Notes: a model not told the origin generated them from the letters alone. Positions 7,473-16,593 are shown, counted from the stretch's first letter. The stretch: DNA of 64,000 bases from CBDBZX01 sp965213645 (GCA_965213645.1 CBDBZX010000002.1:1736001-1800000), one strand, 5' to 3'. Translations and numbers: made by a program.

Positions 7473-8738
7473 TTACTGGAGTATATCCTCTAAACCGAAC
7501 TGCATCTCTTCAAGTGCCCCTTGCACATCCAACGAGCCCGCTAAAAAGGCGTTCATATTGGTGCGGATAAGCTCTGATACATCATTGTAAAGCGGGGTGA
7601 CAGGGCGTGGACGCGCGTTCACGATCACGTCATAAAACTGCTCGAAGTGCGGATTCGCCTCCAAGACCTCGGGGTCTTCGTAGAGGCTTTCCCTTGCCGG
7701 GATACGCGCCGCTTCAATCGCGTGCTGACGCTGGAACTCGGGTTGCGTGAAGAATTGAACCACCTGAAAGGCGGCCTCTTTGTTCTCGCTGTAGGGGTTA
7801 ATCGCCCACTGCCAACCGCCCACGCACGTCGCGGACTCCTGACCTTCAAAGGCAGGCAGCGGCGCGATGCCCACGTTGCCCGCGACCTGCGAATCCTCAT
7901 CGCTCTGGAACCGCGCCCAGGCGTAGCCCCAGTTGAGCATAAAGACCACGTCGCCCGCTTGAAACTCCTGGCGGGAGTTGTCCGTGCCCGTCTCGGCGAT
8001 GTTCTCCTTGGTGATGCCCGAATCCATCGTTTCCTGATACCAGTTGAGCGCCTGCTCACCTTCAGGCGTGCTGACGGTGATGTTGCCCTCGTCGTCCTGC
8101 CAGTCGCCACCTGCCGTCCAGAGCGCCTGCAAAAAGGTGCAGACCGTTCCTTCGATGGCTGCGCCCTGATAGTTGAAGCCCTGTAAAGAGTCGTCACCCT
8201 CGCCCTCTAAGATGGTCTGCGCCTGCTCCTGAAGCTCCGACCACGTCTCGGGTGGGTCGTCAAAGCCGTACTTCTCCAAGAGGTCGGTGCGGTAGTAGAG
8301 AAACTGCGCGTCGGTGTAGGCGGGAATCGCGTAGAGCGTGCCGTCCACGGTGTCGGCGTTGACGGGGCCTTCTAAAAAGTCTGCCAGATACTCCGTTTGC
8401 GCTTCCTCGCTGCCGAAGAGGTCCGAGAGAGGCTCCGCCCAGCCCGCTGCCGCGTACGTCGCGGGGCGAATCACGTCGATCTGAAAAATATCGATTTCAC
8501 CGCTCTCGCTCGTCAAGACGGTGTTGAGGTACTGCTGCTGCTGGTCGCTGGTCGCGCCGCCCACCTCAAACGCGACGCTAATATCGGGGTTCTGCTCTTC
8601 GAACCGCGTGGCGAATTCTTCGAACAGTTCCACCGGCTCGCGGGGGTCTATGAACATCGTGACCTCAGTCTGCGCCCAAGCGAACGAACCCCAGACGAAA
8701 CCTAGTAGAGCCAACGTTACCCAATTGAAACGCTTCAT
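7473..8738 (-). CDS. Extracellular sugar-binding protein of ABC transporter
   Basis: 421 aa with a classical signal peptide (MKRFNWVTLALLGFVWGSFAWAQ type, cleavage after AWA; no lipobox). The mature part starts TEVTMFIDPREPVELFEEFA and contains family-1 (MalE-like) features: FEEQNPDISVAFEVGG, YAIPAYTDAQFLYYRTDLLEKYG, and MLNWGYAWARF. The start ATG follows AAGGAGG. It is the first gene of the operon and captures the sugar outside the membrane. The ligand is unknown. Confidence 0.92.
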   Translation of the reverse strand: MKRFNWVTLALLGFVWGSFAWAQTEVTMFIDPREPVELFEEFATRFEEQNPDISVAFEVGGATSDQQQQYLNTVLTSESGEIDIFQIDVIRPATYAAAGWAEPLSDLFGSEEAQTEYLADFLEGPVNADTVDGTLYAIPAYTDAQFLYYRTDLLEKYGFDDPPETWSELQEQAQTILEGEGDDSLQGFNYQGAAIEGTVCTFLQALWTAGGDWQDDEGNITVSTPEGEQALNWYQETMDSGITKENIAETGTDNSRQEFQAGDVVFMLNWGYAWARFQSDEDSQVAGNVGIAPLPAFEGQESATCVGGWQWAINPYSENKEAAFQVVQFFTQPEFQRQHAIEAARIPARESLYEDPEVLEANPHFEQFYDVIVNARPRPVTPLYNDVSELIRTNMNAFLAGSLDVQGALEEMQFGLEDILQ

Positions 8739-9029
8739 CCCAACCTCCTTAGATTTTCTTTATGGTTCTACTTTACCCTATTCGGGTGCGCTACGCCAAC
8801 ACTTGTACTTCCGTCCTATCGTCAAAGCAGATCAACCTCTCCTGAGCTTTTGGGCTGTCGGAAAACAAACCGCATGGCGAGAAGCTCTTCGTTGCCGAAT
8901 CCGCTCAGCGAGGGCTTTTCCTGACACAATCAAAACATAAAAGGCGCTTTTCTTGTGAAATATTCATCAAATCCTTAGAATGTGACCACATCTGAAAAAT
9001 CCCTGATAAAGAGGGTCTAGGCTCAGAGT

Positions 9030-9194
9030 ATGGAACTTCTTTTCGGCGTCCTACTCGGCTGTCTTAGCTATACGCTACTCTGTAAGTGGTTAGCGCAGAA
9101 GGTTAAGGAAGAGATTCAAGGTGGGCTTTCAGATAAACAGGCAAAAGTGCGTAAGCCTAAAACGTTAAGAGGCAAGCGGCAACTCGACATCTAA
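9030..9194 (+). CDS. Small single-pass membrane protein (54 aa)
   Basis: Open frame ATG 9030 to TAA. One hydrophobic N-terminal segment (MELLFGVLLGCLSYTLLCKW) is followed by a strongly basic tail (KVRKPKTLRGKRQLDI). The nearest purine-rich site, GAGGG, is 15 bases upstream, so translation is plausible but not assured. It is the only gene-like object in the 8739-9504 gap; the remainder is AT-rich and featureless to me. Confidence 0.4.
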   Translation: MELLFGVLLGCLSYTLLCKWLAQKVKEEIQGGLSDKQAKVRKPKTLRGKRQLDI

Positions 9195-9504
9195 GCGTGC
9201 TCTATTTCAACCGACATAGGCCGCAACATATGGACAAGGCAACCGATCCTCTAAATGGCAACAATCTGCATCGCAGCTTAAAGCGCGAAAGACAGACCGA
9301 CACCTATATAAAATTTGGTTAAAGCAGATGACTCGAGCCAAACTCACCTGAAATCTACGTTAGCAAATACGTCAACAAAATCGACATACCTCTTCTCGCG
9401 GCATATGAGAGCCGCGCAGAGAGGTGTTTGCTGATAAACTAAACGTAAGGATGAAACTCGAGGCTACACAAGGCACAATCTGCGTAAAGGATAACCTAAA
9501 AACC

Positions 9505-10038
9505 ATGATGGAAACGCGCAAGCTCACAGTGGACGAATGGCGGCGGATGGTCGAGGTCGGGATGTTTGGGGAGGACGAACGGCTCGAGTTCCGCTACGGA
9601 GAGATTATCAAGATGACCCCTATTGGCAAAGAGCACACCGCAGCAGTTAAGTTTCTGAACAAAACGTTGGTCCTCGCGTTGGAAGACAAGGCTGAAGTGT
9701 CACCACAGAGCGCCCTCGACTTAGGAGAAATTGAGGTTTACCCTGACTTAGTTATTCACCAACCTCTAGGCAGGGTTATCCCAGAAGCGAGCGACGTACT
9801 TTGGATCGTTGAGGTGTCGAAGAGCAGCTTAGCGTATGACCGCACCACCAAGCTCAGCGACTACGCGCTCGCGGGCATCCCCGAATATTGGATTGCTGAC
9901 CTCTCTGAAGAGCGCTTCGAGGTCTACTTGGAGCCTCAAGGGGCGAGCTACGCGGTTAAGCGGCTCTACCCCTTCGAGGTGGCGTTTGCGGCGCAGGCGT
10001 TTCCTGGACTCGAGCGGGCGTGGTTAGCCGACTACTAA
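9505..10038 (+). CDS. Uma2 family endonuclease-like protein (DUF820)
   Basis: PD-(D/E)XK-fold protein of the Uma2/DUF820 family, common in cyanobacteria and Deinococcota. From the chosen ATG it reads METRKLTVDEWRRMVEVGMF, then GEDERLEFRYGEIIKMTPIG, VYPDLVIHQPLG, WIVEVSKSSLAYDRTTKLSDYA, and AGIPEYWIADL: the acidic and lysine/glutamate nuclease-core positions are present. The open frame extends 27 codons further 5', but the family starts here. The function of most Uma2 proteins is unproven. It converges on pilT with 3 bases between the stop codons. Confidence 0.85.
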   Translation: MMETRKLTVDEWRRMVEVGMFGEDERLEFRYGEIIKMTPIGKEHTAAVKFLNKTLVLALEDKAEVSPQSALDLGEIEVYPDLVIHQPLGRVIPEASDVLWIVEVSKSSLAYDRTTKLSDYALAGIPEYWIADLSEERFEVYLEPQGASYAVKRLYPFEVAFAAQAFPGLERAWLADY

Positions 10039-10041
10039 GCG

Positions 10042-11154
10042 CTAACCGAACTGCGTCAAGCCGACGCTCGGCGTCGAGCGGTCGCGCTGAATGTCAATCT
10101 GCGTCGCCGCCATCTTAAAGGCTTGCGAACTCGTCGCGGCGGTCATGCCCGTCACGTAGTCGATGAGGTCGTTCCGGTAGAGATCGGCTAGGGCGTCGTC
10201 AAAAATCTGCATCCCGTCGAGCTTGGAGTCTTTGAGGGCGTCGTAAAGCTCCGCGTTGCGGTCCTCGTCGCGCAAGAGGTCCTTGATGCGGAGCGTCCCT
10301 TTCATAATCTCCATCGCCGCGACGCGCCCGCCGCCCATACGGGGCAAGAGCCGCTGGGACACGATGCCGACCAGCGAGTCCGCAAAGAGCACCCGCGCTG
10401 ACTCGCGCTCGTGCGGCGGAAAGAGTTCCATCACGCGGTTAACGGTGCGCACCGTATCGAGCGTGTGAAGCGTGCTGAAAACCAAGTGACCTGTCTGCGC
10501 CGCCGAAATCGCCGCCGACGCCGTCGCGTAGTCGCGAATCTCCCCGATCATGATGACCTCGGGGTCTTGGCGCATCGCGGCGACCAGCGCTTCGCTGAAT
10601 GAGGGCGCGTCCACCCCGATTTCCCGCTGGACGATAACCGACTTCTTCGCCCTATGCAGGTATTCAATCGGGTCTTCTACCGTAATGATCATCTTGTTGT
10701 GCACCACGTTAATTTCGTCGATGATGCGCGAGAGGGTCGTAGACTTACCCGAGCCCGTCGGCCCGGTTACAAGGATGAGTCCTTTCTCCTGGTCGCGGAA
10801 GTAGTCGATGAGTTCCGGCGCTAAATTCACGACCTGAAGCTGCGACTCGTCGCTGTTAATCACGCGCAAGACCGCGCTGACCGAGCCGCGCTGCCGAAAG
10901 AGGTTGACGCGAAAGCGGCTCATGCCGGGGATGCTGTAGGCAAGGTCCGCCTGATGCTTCTCCTGAAAGAGCGCCTTTTGCCTGTCGTCACACATAATTT
11001 TGACGAACGAGTCGGTCATGGCGGGCGTAAGTTGCGTTTGGCCAACGGGCACGAGCTTGCCGCCGATACGCGCCATCGGGGGCAGCCCTGCGTGCAGATG
11101 AATATCCGATGCGCCCTTGGCGACGAACTGGGTGAGCATGTCATTAAAGGTCAT
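10042..11154 (-). CDS. pilT: Type IV pilus retraction ATPase PilT
   Basis: Hexameric secretion-type ATPase that powers pilus retraction (twitching, DNA uptake). 370 aa. It has the N-terminal ASDIHLHAGLPPMARIGGKL module, Walker A GPTGSGKSTTLS, the Asp box VEDPIEYLH, Walker B region QDPEVIMIGEIRD, and the His box TGHLVFSTLHT. The C-terminus has the PilT-like ERESARVLFADSLVGIVSQRL. No pilus genes are adjacent, so this is an isolated paralogue or a dispersed locus. An AAGG lies 7 bases before the ATG. Confidence 0.93.
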   Translation of the reverse strand: MTFNDMLTQFVAKGASDIHLHAGLPPMARIGGKLVPVGQTQLTPAMTDSFVKIMCDDRQKALFQEKHQADLAYSIPGMSRFRVNLFRQRGSVSAVLRVINSDESQLQVVNLAPELIDYFRDQEKGLILVTGPTGSGKSTTLSRIIDEINVVHNKMIITVEDPIEYLHRAKKSVIVQREIGVDAPSFSEALVAAMRQDPEVIMIGEIRDYATASAAISAAQTGHLVFSTLHTLDTVRTVNRVMELFPPHERESARVLFADSLVGIVSQRLLPRMGGGRVAAMEIMKGTLRIKDLLRDEDRNAELYDALKDSKLDGMQIFDDALADLYRNDLIDYVTGMTAATSSQAFKMAATQIDIQRDRSTPSVGLTQFG

Positions 11155-11209
11155 ATGCGCCTTATTTTAGCGGCGCAAGCGGGCGTGTGGAGCGCAAATC
11201 CTCATATTT

Positions 11210-11286
11210 TAGCAGGTACTATCTGGTCATAAATGCTCTCAGCAGAAAGAGCAGTTCTCAAAACGCTTATTGGTGGGAAGAAGCTA
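11210..11286 (+). repeat. TAGC palindromic element, copy 4 (degenerate)
   Basis: Starts TAGCAGGTACTATCTGG like the other copies, retains GCTCTC, and ends GGGAAGAAGCTA. The middle is diverged and shortened to about 77 bp. Its right end touches the 3' end of the MBL hydrolase gene. Confidence 0.5.
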
Positions 11287-11295
11287 GGTCGTCAA

Positions 11296-12141
11296 CTACC
11301 GCCGCACCGCGTACGGCCCCGCTTCATCCTTCCCGAGATGCACCACTCTCATCTCCGCCATGAGCTTTTTTAGGTGCGCCAACACGCTCCCCTCCACGAG
11401 TTTTGTCATGCGCTCAGGGACTTGCGGGTAGATGCGGACGCGGAGTTCGTCTAAGCTGAGCTGTTCGGTCCCAAGCGTATCTAAAACCTGCTGCTCCCGC
11501 TCCAAGCGGTGCGCTTTGGACTGTTGCAATCTCTCTTGCGGATTTGTAATGACTTCACCATGTCCGGGTCCGATACGAGCAGCGTTGAGGTTCTGCAACC
11601 TCTCCAATGTCGCCAAATAATCCGCTACATCACCCTCGGGCAGCCCAACCCACGTCGAGCCTTGACTTGCTACAACGTCACCTGCTAGAAGCGTGTGTGT
11701 ATCTGGCAGATAAAAACTCAGGTGGCCGGGGCTGTGACCGGGCGTATGCAGAGCGCGAACCTCTCTGTCACCAATAGTCAAGACGCGCTCATCTTGTAGA
11801 GAGATGACCTCACCCGCTGGCTCATATCGTTCTTCGAAGCGAGAACGCTCCAAAGGGTGCACATAAATCGGTACGTCAAATCTCTCCTGCACCACTTTCG
11901 CGCCCGCGCAGTGGTCGGGGTGGGTATGGGTGAGGAGCAAGGCTTTGAAGAGGGTGACGGTGTGAGTTTGGAGGGTTTGCTCGAGAACGTCCAAGCTCCC
12001 TACCTCTTTGCTACCCACATCCACCAACACACCGACGCCTCGACTTTCAATCAGGTAGCTGTTCGTGTGGTCAAAAGGTGGCAGGGTCTCGCTGGGAAGA
12101 GGTAAACGGTAGACACCTTTAGCGATAGATTCAGAGTTCAT
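11296..12141 (-). CDS. MBL-fold metallo-hydrolase (LACTB2-like)
   Basis: 281-residue metallo-beta-lactamase-fold hydrolase. The metal-binding signature THTHPDHCAG, the second histidine in HTPGHSPGHLSFYLP, the bridging Asp in LLAGDVVAS, and the last histidine in IGPGHGEVI are all present. A C-terminal winged-helix part (residues ~215-281, EQLSLDELRVRIYP) matches LACTB2/RNase Z-like endoribonuclease relatives, so an RNA or thioester substrate is possible. No Shine-Dalgarno is obvious. It is followed by the degenerate TAGC element. Confidence 0.85.
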   Translation of the reverse strand: MNSESIAKGVYRLPLPSETLPPFDHTNSYLIESRGVGVLVDVGSKEVGSLDVLEQTLQTHTVTLFKALLLTHTHPDHCAGAKVVQERFDVPIYVHPLERSRFEERYEPAGEVISLQDERVLTIGDREVRALHTPGHSPGHLSFYLPDTHTLLAGDVVASQGSTWVGLPEGDVADYLATLERLQNLNAARIGPGHGEVITNPQERLQQSKAHRLEREQQVLDTLGTEQLSLDELRVRIYPQVPERMTKLVEGSVLAHLKKLMAEMRVVHLGKDEAGPYAVRR

Positions 12142-12147
12142 AGAAGG

Positions 12148-12257
12148 AGCAATGAGTTCCGAGCAATGAGCAACGAGGTAAAGGCTTTTGCTTTCAACTC
12201 ACCGTTCGTTCCCTTCGGGAGACTGCGTAACCCCGAAAGGGGATTACTCATTGCTCA
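12148..12257. repeat. GAGCAATGAGCAACGAG repeat, copy 1
   Basis: A ~110-bp intergenic repeat whose left part carries GAGTTCCGAGCAATGAGCAA and CGAGG(C)TAAAGG. The same string lies on the opposite strand at 15965-16062. The right part contains the inverted version (TTACTCATTGCTCATTGCT), so the unit is palindromic. It forms the last codons and stop (MSNE-stop) of the S41 peptidase gene. Confidence 0.6.
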
Positions 12258-13227
12258 TTGCTGCATCAGTCAAAAACGCAATCGCCTCATCCAACGCGGC
12301 ACCTGACGCGACCTCCACATCCGGCACCACGCCGCGCCCCTCCCAGGTCGGTGCGCCGATAGGGGCTAACACGCCCGTGGCAATCCAGGCTTGCGAGCCG
12401 TCGCGGAGGCAAAAGGGTAAAACGGCCTCGACGTTGCCCGCGCTCGTCTCGCCGATGAGCGTGGCGCGCCCTTTCGCTTGGAGTGCGCCCGCTAGACCTT
12501 CCGCCGCGCTGTTGACGCCGCCGTCGATCAGGACGACGAGCGGCAACTCCGTGAGCGTAGCGCCAATCGCCGGGTAAGGGAGGGGCAGCGTCCAGCGGGT
12601 CAGCGTGCGCCACAAGAAACCGCTCGTAAAGACTCCCGCCGCTTGCATCATCTCGACCAATCTGCCGCCGGGGTTGCCGCGCAAATCGAGGATGAGGCTT
12701 TCAGCGCCCTCTAAACGTCGCACAGTCGTGCGTAAATCGCTCGCCGTGCCGACTAAGTCGGGCACGCGGATGTAGCCGATGTTGTTCTCTAAGAGTGCGT
12801 AGCTGACCCGCCCGCGCTGCTCGGTCCCTTCGGGTTCTAAGACCTGAGCAAACGCACCGCCAAAAACGCCCAAACAGGGCAAGTCGCCGTACTCGGCGCG
12901 AATCTCGTCCACGCGGTTGGGTGGCACGAAAACGGAGTGGTTGTCGCCGAGCTGTTCGTACATGTCGGCTAAAACGCTATAAAAGTCGCGCTCACTCTCT
13001 GCGGCTAGTGCCTGAGGCTCATACTCCGTGCGAATCTCATTCCAGTCGTTGCCGCCGAAGTTTCTGTCCCAGTAGCGCTCCTCGACGAGTTGCCACGCGG
13101 TCTGGAAGCGCGTCTCGTAGTTTGTATTCGTTGCGTCTTGGGCGAGCGCGGGCGTCAACGTTGCTGCGGCGAGGGTGATGAGTCCTGACACGAGCCAGTA
13201 TTTTGTACAGTGTTTTATGGTGGTCAC
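12244..13227 (-). CDS. Secreted S41 family peptidase
   Basis: 327 aa with a signal peptide ending TPALAQ, an N-terminal helical region with the QLGDNHSVFVPP motif, then the catalytic S41 domain: ESLILDLRGNPGGRLVEMMQ and GGVNSAAEGLAGALQ with the nucleophile Ser. The next motif reads GETSAGNVE instead of the GKG of C-terminal processing proteases. It therefore belongs to the large S41 group with this motif, and the Ser/Lys dyad cannot be assigned from sequence. GTG start 13227, three bases after the kinase stop; the GAGG before it overlaps that stop, which suggests coupling. The final residues come from a dispersed repeat. Confidence 0.82.
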   Translation of the reverse strand: MTTIKHCTKYWLVSGLITLAAATLTPALAQDATNTNYETRFQTAWQLVEERYWDRNFGGNDWNEIRTEYEPQALAAESERDFYSVLADMYEQLGDNHSVFVPPNRVDEIRAEYGDLPCLGVFGGAFAQVLEPEGTEQRGRVSYALLENNIGYIRVPDLVGTASDLRTTVRRLEGAESLILDLRGNPGGRLVEMMQAAGVFTSGFLWRTLTRWTLPLPYPAIGATLTELPLVVLIDGGVNSAAEGLAGALQAKGRATLIGETSAGNVEAVLPFCLRDGSQAWIATGVLAPIGAPTWEGRGVVPDVEVASGAALDEAIAFLTDAAMSNE

Positions 13228-13230
13228 ACC

Positions 13231-14250
13231 TCAATGTACCGCGCGTTTGACGGTCCTTTTGTCGGCTGCTTGCTTGTCTTGTTTGTTCTGGTTTGTGAGT
13301 GAGGTGGGAGACTCGAGCCTCACCATCTCCTTCGCCTTGGCCGCCAACGCATCCGCGTCGAACTCACAGCTCTGCGCCCCGACAGAGGTCACGTTAAGTG
13401 CGCCCGCGATGTTGCCGAGCCGCGCCGCGTAATGAATGTCGTAGCCCGCCATGATGCCGTGCGCAAAGGCCGCCGTGTAGTAGTCACCCGCGCCCGTGGA
13501 CTCGACGACCTCATCAATCTCTAAAGCCTCAATAAGTTCAGTTAGTTCGGGCGTAATCACCATCGAACCCATCTCACCGAGCTTGACCAAGATGCGCTCG
13601 ACGCCGCGCTCGGCGAGTTCAGCTACCGCTTCAGAAATAGAACTCTCGTCGGTCAAGGTGTACAACTCCTGCTGATTCATGATGAGGTAGTCCACGCCCT
13701 GTACAGAAGGGATGAGGCGGTCTTTGAGCGCATTGACCGCGCCTGAGCCCATGTCGATAAAGGTGGTTAAACGCGAACGTTTGGCCGCCGCTAACGCCTG
13801 CACTGCGTACTCGCGTTGCGGGCCACCAATCAGACTGTAGGCGCTGACCACCAAAGCGTCACACGCACTGATATCTATTTCGCTAAATTCGGCTGCGTCC
13901 AGGTCGCGGCTCGCGCCGCCCGCGCTGATCATGGTGCGCTGGGTGTCGGGCGTGACGAGCAGGGTGACGCTGCTGGTCTGCACCTCGGGGTCGAGCTGAA
14001 CGAGGTGCGTGTTTACGCCCGCCTTGCGCACATATTTGAGCGCGAGGTCGGAGAAGGGGCCTTCGCCGACTCTGGCGGCGAGCAAGACCTCATTGCCGAG
14101 CCTCGCGAGCACCGCCGCGACGGTGCCGCCCGCGCCGCCCGGCTCCATGCGGGCGCGGTCCGCCGAGACCTCACCCCCTAGCTCGGGCAGGCCCTCAACG
14201 AAGTACATCTGATCGACGGACACATCGCCGATGACGAAAAACTTAGCCAT
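13231..14250 (-). CDS. PfkB-family sugar kinase
   Basis: 339-residue ribokinase-like protein beginning AKFFVIGDVSVDQMYFVE, with the N-terminal glycine motif MEPGGAGGTVAAVLARLGNE and the catalytic motif ESTGAGDYYTAAFAHG. A strong GGAGAGG site precedes the ATG. The C-terminal ~25 residues are a charged extension rich in Lys/Gln. It forms a two-gene unit with the S41 peptidase. The substrate (ribose, adenosine, fructose-type sugar) is not predictable. It is distinct from the PfkB kinase of the ABC operon. Confidence 0.87.
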   Translation of the reverse strand: MAKFFVIGDVSVDQMYFVEGLPELGGEVSADRARMEPGGAGGTVAAVLARLGNEVLLAARVGEGPFSDLALKYVRKAGVNTHLVQLDPEVQTSSVTLLVTPDTQRTMISAGGASRDLDAAEFSEIDISACDALVVSAYSLIGGPQREYAVQALAAAKRSRLTTFIDMGSGAVNALKDRLIPSVQGVDYLIMNQQELYTLTDESSISEAVAELAERGVERILVKLGEMGSMVITPELTELIEALEIDEVVESTGAGDYYTAAFAHGIMAGYDIHYAARLGNIAGALNVTSVGAQSCEFDADALAAKAKEMVRLESPTSLTNQNKQDKQAADKRTVKRAVH

Positions 14251-14505
14251 TCACCTCTCCTACCGTACATCCGACGCACATCCGACCCTTGATAATGACC
14301 CCCCGGCCCCCCTGACGAATTCTTTAGTACCTGGCACCCTATCCTAACTCGCAAGGTGAATGCATTATCGCAGTACGTTGTAGCTAGTACGTTTGATATT
14401 CATTCAAAAACGCGGAAGGCGTAGCTCGAGGACGCGCCCTCACCCTTCTACTAATAAGCCTTGCTTAGGAGCAGTATAGCCTAAATGTGCAAAGTTGCAC
14501 ACCTC

Positions 14506-15351
14506 TTACCGCGTTTCGTCTGTAAGCGCCCGCCGCAAAGAGGTGAATTGTGAGATATCTAACGTCTCAGCTCGAGTGCGGGGCTCTATGCCCAAGCCCG
14601 CCATCGCTCCTTCTACACGCGCTTTCTCAAAACCTGCCATGAGCAGATTCTTCTTCAAAGTCTTGCGGCGGTGACGAAAGGCGTGGTGGATGAGCGCAAA
14701 GGTCGCGGGGTCGTTTTGCGTGTTCGTGACCTCTAGGCGCACCACGCTGCTCGTCACCTCAGGCGGCGGGTAAAAGGCCGAAGGCTTTACGTCTCGGATG
14801 ATCTTAGCCTCCGCGAAGTGCGCGACGATTAAACTGAGCGCCCCGTAAGCACTCTCGCCCGGCTTGGCTGTGAGCCGCTGCGCGACCTCTTTTTGCACTA
14901 AAAAGACCAGCCGCTTAAAGCGCCCCGACTCCAAAGCGCGGACCAAAATAGGCGTCGCTACGTTGTAGGGCAAGTTGGCGACGAGCAGGCTCGCCTCGGG
15001 AAGTGTCTGGAGGTCGAAGGTGAGGCCGTCGCCGTGGATGAGGGTGACGTTGTCGGTTTCTGCGAGGGTTTCTTTTAGCGCAGGTAATAAGCGAGCGTCA
15101 AGCTCGACGCTGATGAGCGCTCGAGCTTTCCGAGCAAGCTCCACGGTTAGCACACCCAAACCGGGGCCGACTTCTAAAACCGTGTCGTCCGGCGCGATAT
15201 GGGCCGCCTCGACAATCGCCCTAAGCGCGTTGCTGTCTACCAAGAAGTTCTGACCGAAGCTCTTGTCCGCCCGTAAGCCGTAGCGCGTCAAGAGGTTCTT
15301 CACAGCGCTCGGCGTGTAAAGGGCTGGTAAGCTACTCACGTCGGCTCGCAT
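14506..15351 (-). CDS. rsmA: 16S rRNA (adenine1518/1519-N6) dimethyltransferase
   Basis: KsgA/RsmA dimethylates two adjacent adenosines in helix 45 during 30S maturation. 281 aa. Motifs: RADKSFGQNFLVDSNALRAI at the N-terminus, SAM-binding LEVGPGLGVLTVELA, the catalytic ANLPYNVATPIL, and LVQKEVAQRL. The C-terminal HHAFRHRRKTLKKNL region is typical. It lies just downstream of carD on the same strand (47-bp gap). The 255-bp gap after it (14251-14505) contains a C-rich stretch and nothing I recognise. Confidence 0.95.
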   Translation of the reverse strand: MRADVSSLPALYTPSAVKNLLTRYGLRADKSFGQNFLVDSNALRAIVEAAHIAPDDTVLEVGPGLGVLTVELARKARALISVELDARLLPALKETLAETDNVTLIHGDGLTFDLQTLPEASLLVANLPYNVATPILVRALESGRFKRLVFLVQKEVAQRLTAKPGESAYGALSLIVAHFAEAKIIRDVKPSAFYPPPEVTSSVVRLEVTNTQNDPATFALIHHAFRHRRKTLKKNLLMAGFEKARVEGAMAGLGIEPRTRAETLDISQFTSLRRALTDETR

Positions 15352-15398
15352 ATCCCTGACCTACTACTCAGCGGCGCACCTTCCCTAAAGACGACGCG

Positions 15399-15899
15399 CT
15401 AAACATTCGCTTCGATATGTGTAGCGATAGTCTCTTCAATGCTGCGGCTCGCCTGCGTCAGCGTCGTCCCCTGGACAACGGCAAACTCCGAAGCGAGCAT
15501 GATTTTGGCGTTCTCCATGACCTCTCGCTCGGTAGCAGCCAAACCTTTTTCCAAGTCGCGCTCCGCCAAGACGCCGATCAACCGCGCCAACTCGTAAGCG
15601 TCGCCGCCCGACAAAATATCTTGCTCAGCGCGGTATCTGGGCGGCCACTGCGTCGGCAGCGAGAGGTCTGAAGAGGCGATTTCACCGTGCAGCCGCTCGA
15701 CTTCGTCCTCGCCTACCGTCAGGCGCAAGCCCACCTCTTGACCTTTTTTTAAGGGAACCAACACCTCCATATCGCCCCGGATAAAGCTGATGCGTAAGTA
15801 TTCATGCGTTTCACCGAGCACTTCGCGTGCGGTTTTCTCTTCGACGGTGCCGGCACCCTGCGAAGGGTAGACCACGCGGTCGCCAACTTTGAATGTCAC
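15399..15899 (-). CDS. carD: CarD/CdnL-family transcriptional regulator
   Basis: RNA polymerase-binding regulator of 166 aa. The N-terminal RNAP-interaction (Tudor-like) domain reads FKVGDRVVYPSQGAGTVEE; the C-terminal DNA-binding helical domain includes ARLIGVLAERDLEKGLAATE. Length matches CdnL/CarD of Thermus and Mycobacterium, which stabilise open complexes, notably at rRNA promoters. The start is GTG 15899 preceded by AGGAGG at a long spacing. Confidence 0.92.
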   Translation of the reverse strand: MTFKVGDRVVYPSQGAGTVEEKTAREVLGETHEYLRISFIRGDMEVLVPLKKGQEVGLRLTVGEDEVERLHGEIASSDLSLPTQWPPRYRAEQDILSGGDAYELARLIGVLAERDLEKGLAATEREVMENAKIMLASEFAVVQGTTLTQASRSIEETIATHIEANV

Positions 15900-15964
15900 A
15901 GGTGCGTCCTCCTATAGTAAAGCCTACCATTAAGATAAGCGCTTATGGTCAATGGGGTTTAGGA

Positions 15965-16062
15965 GTTGAAAGCAACCCAGTCGAGCTGGGCGAACGGTGA
16001 GCAACGAGCCATGAGTGAAAACCTTTAGCCTCGTTGCTCATTGCTCGGTACTCATCACTCTG
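15965..16062. repeat. GAGCAATGAGCAACGAG repeat, copy 2 (inverted)
   Basis: Reverse-oriented copy of the repeat at 12148: GAGTTGAAAGCAAC..., GGCGAACGGTGAGCAACGAG, AACCTTTAGCCTCGTTGC, TCATTGCTCGGTACTCAT. It lies between carD and the GNAT gene and ends where the GNAT promoter begins. Confidence 0.6.
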
Positions 16063-16069
16063 TCGCCGC

Positions 16070-16075
16070 TATACT
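16070..16075 (+). promoter_or_regulatory. -10 box of a probable leaderless promoter
   Basis: TATACT lies six bases before the ATG at 16082, so transcription should start at or next to the start codon. No Shine-Dalgarno is present. Confidence 0.55.
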
Positions 16076-16081
16076 GCGCTC

Positions 16082-16585
16082 ATGATAAGAGATGCGAAGC
16101 AAGAGGATATTTCCAGCATCGCCCGCGTCCACGTGCAGGCTTGGCGTGAAACCTATACAGGGCTCATCCCGCAAGAGGTTTTGGATAACCTTTCGGTTGA
16201 GGCTCGAGCGGCGACGTGGCGCGGCGCGTTGAGAGAGAGAAGTGCAGCTTCATTGCTTGTATATGAGCATGAAGGTGAAGTGGTCGGTTTCGCAGATGCA
16301 GGTCCAGAACGCGAAACGCATCCTCTTTACACCGGTGAACTCTACGCGATTTACCTTTTGAAAGACTTTCACGGGCGAGGGTACGGCAAAGCGCTCTTTC
16401 AGGGAGCGGTGGACGCACTTGGGGCAGCAGGTCACAGTGCAATGCGACTCTGGGTTTTAGAGGCAAATCCGACGAGAGGATTTTACGAGCGCATGGGCGG
16501 CAAGCTTCTCGAGCAAAAGGATATCACCTTTAGGGGTACAACCTTGAGCGAGGTCGCCTACGGCTGGACTCAGCTTTCTATTTGA
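16082..16585 (+). CDS. GNAT family N-acetyltransferase
   Basis: 167 aa; begins IRDAKQEDISSIARVHVQAW. The acetyl-CoA binding signature is at YLLKDFHGRGYGKALFQGAV, and a C-terminal LWVLEANPTRGFYERMGGK completes the fold. The start is chosen at 16082 because the fold begins there and TATACT is six bases upstream; an ATG 48 bases earlier lies within the promoter. Acceptor substrate unknown. Converges on the 2H phosphoesterase gene. Confidence 0.88.
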   Translation: MIRDAKQEDISSIARVHVQAWRETYTGLIPQEVLDNLSVEARAATWRGALRERSAASLLVYEHEGEVVGFADAGPERETHPLYTGELYAIYLLKDFHGRGYGKALFQGAVDALGAAGHSAMRLWVLEANPTRGFYERMGGKLLEQKDITFRGTTLSEVAYGWTQLSI

Positions 16586-16593
16586 AACCAGGC

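Noticed and set aside
5250..8738. Sugar ABC operon regarded as broken because no ATPase gene is present
   Set aside because: Carbohydrate importers often share one MsiK/MalK ATPase encoded elsewhere; all genes here are intact.
12244..13227. S41 peptidase called inactive because the GKG lysine motif is absent
   Set aside because: Many S41 members carry the TAGN-type motif; loss of activity cannot be concluded from this.
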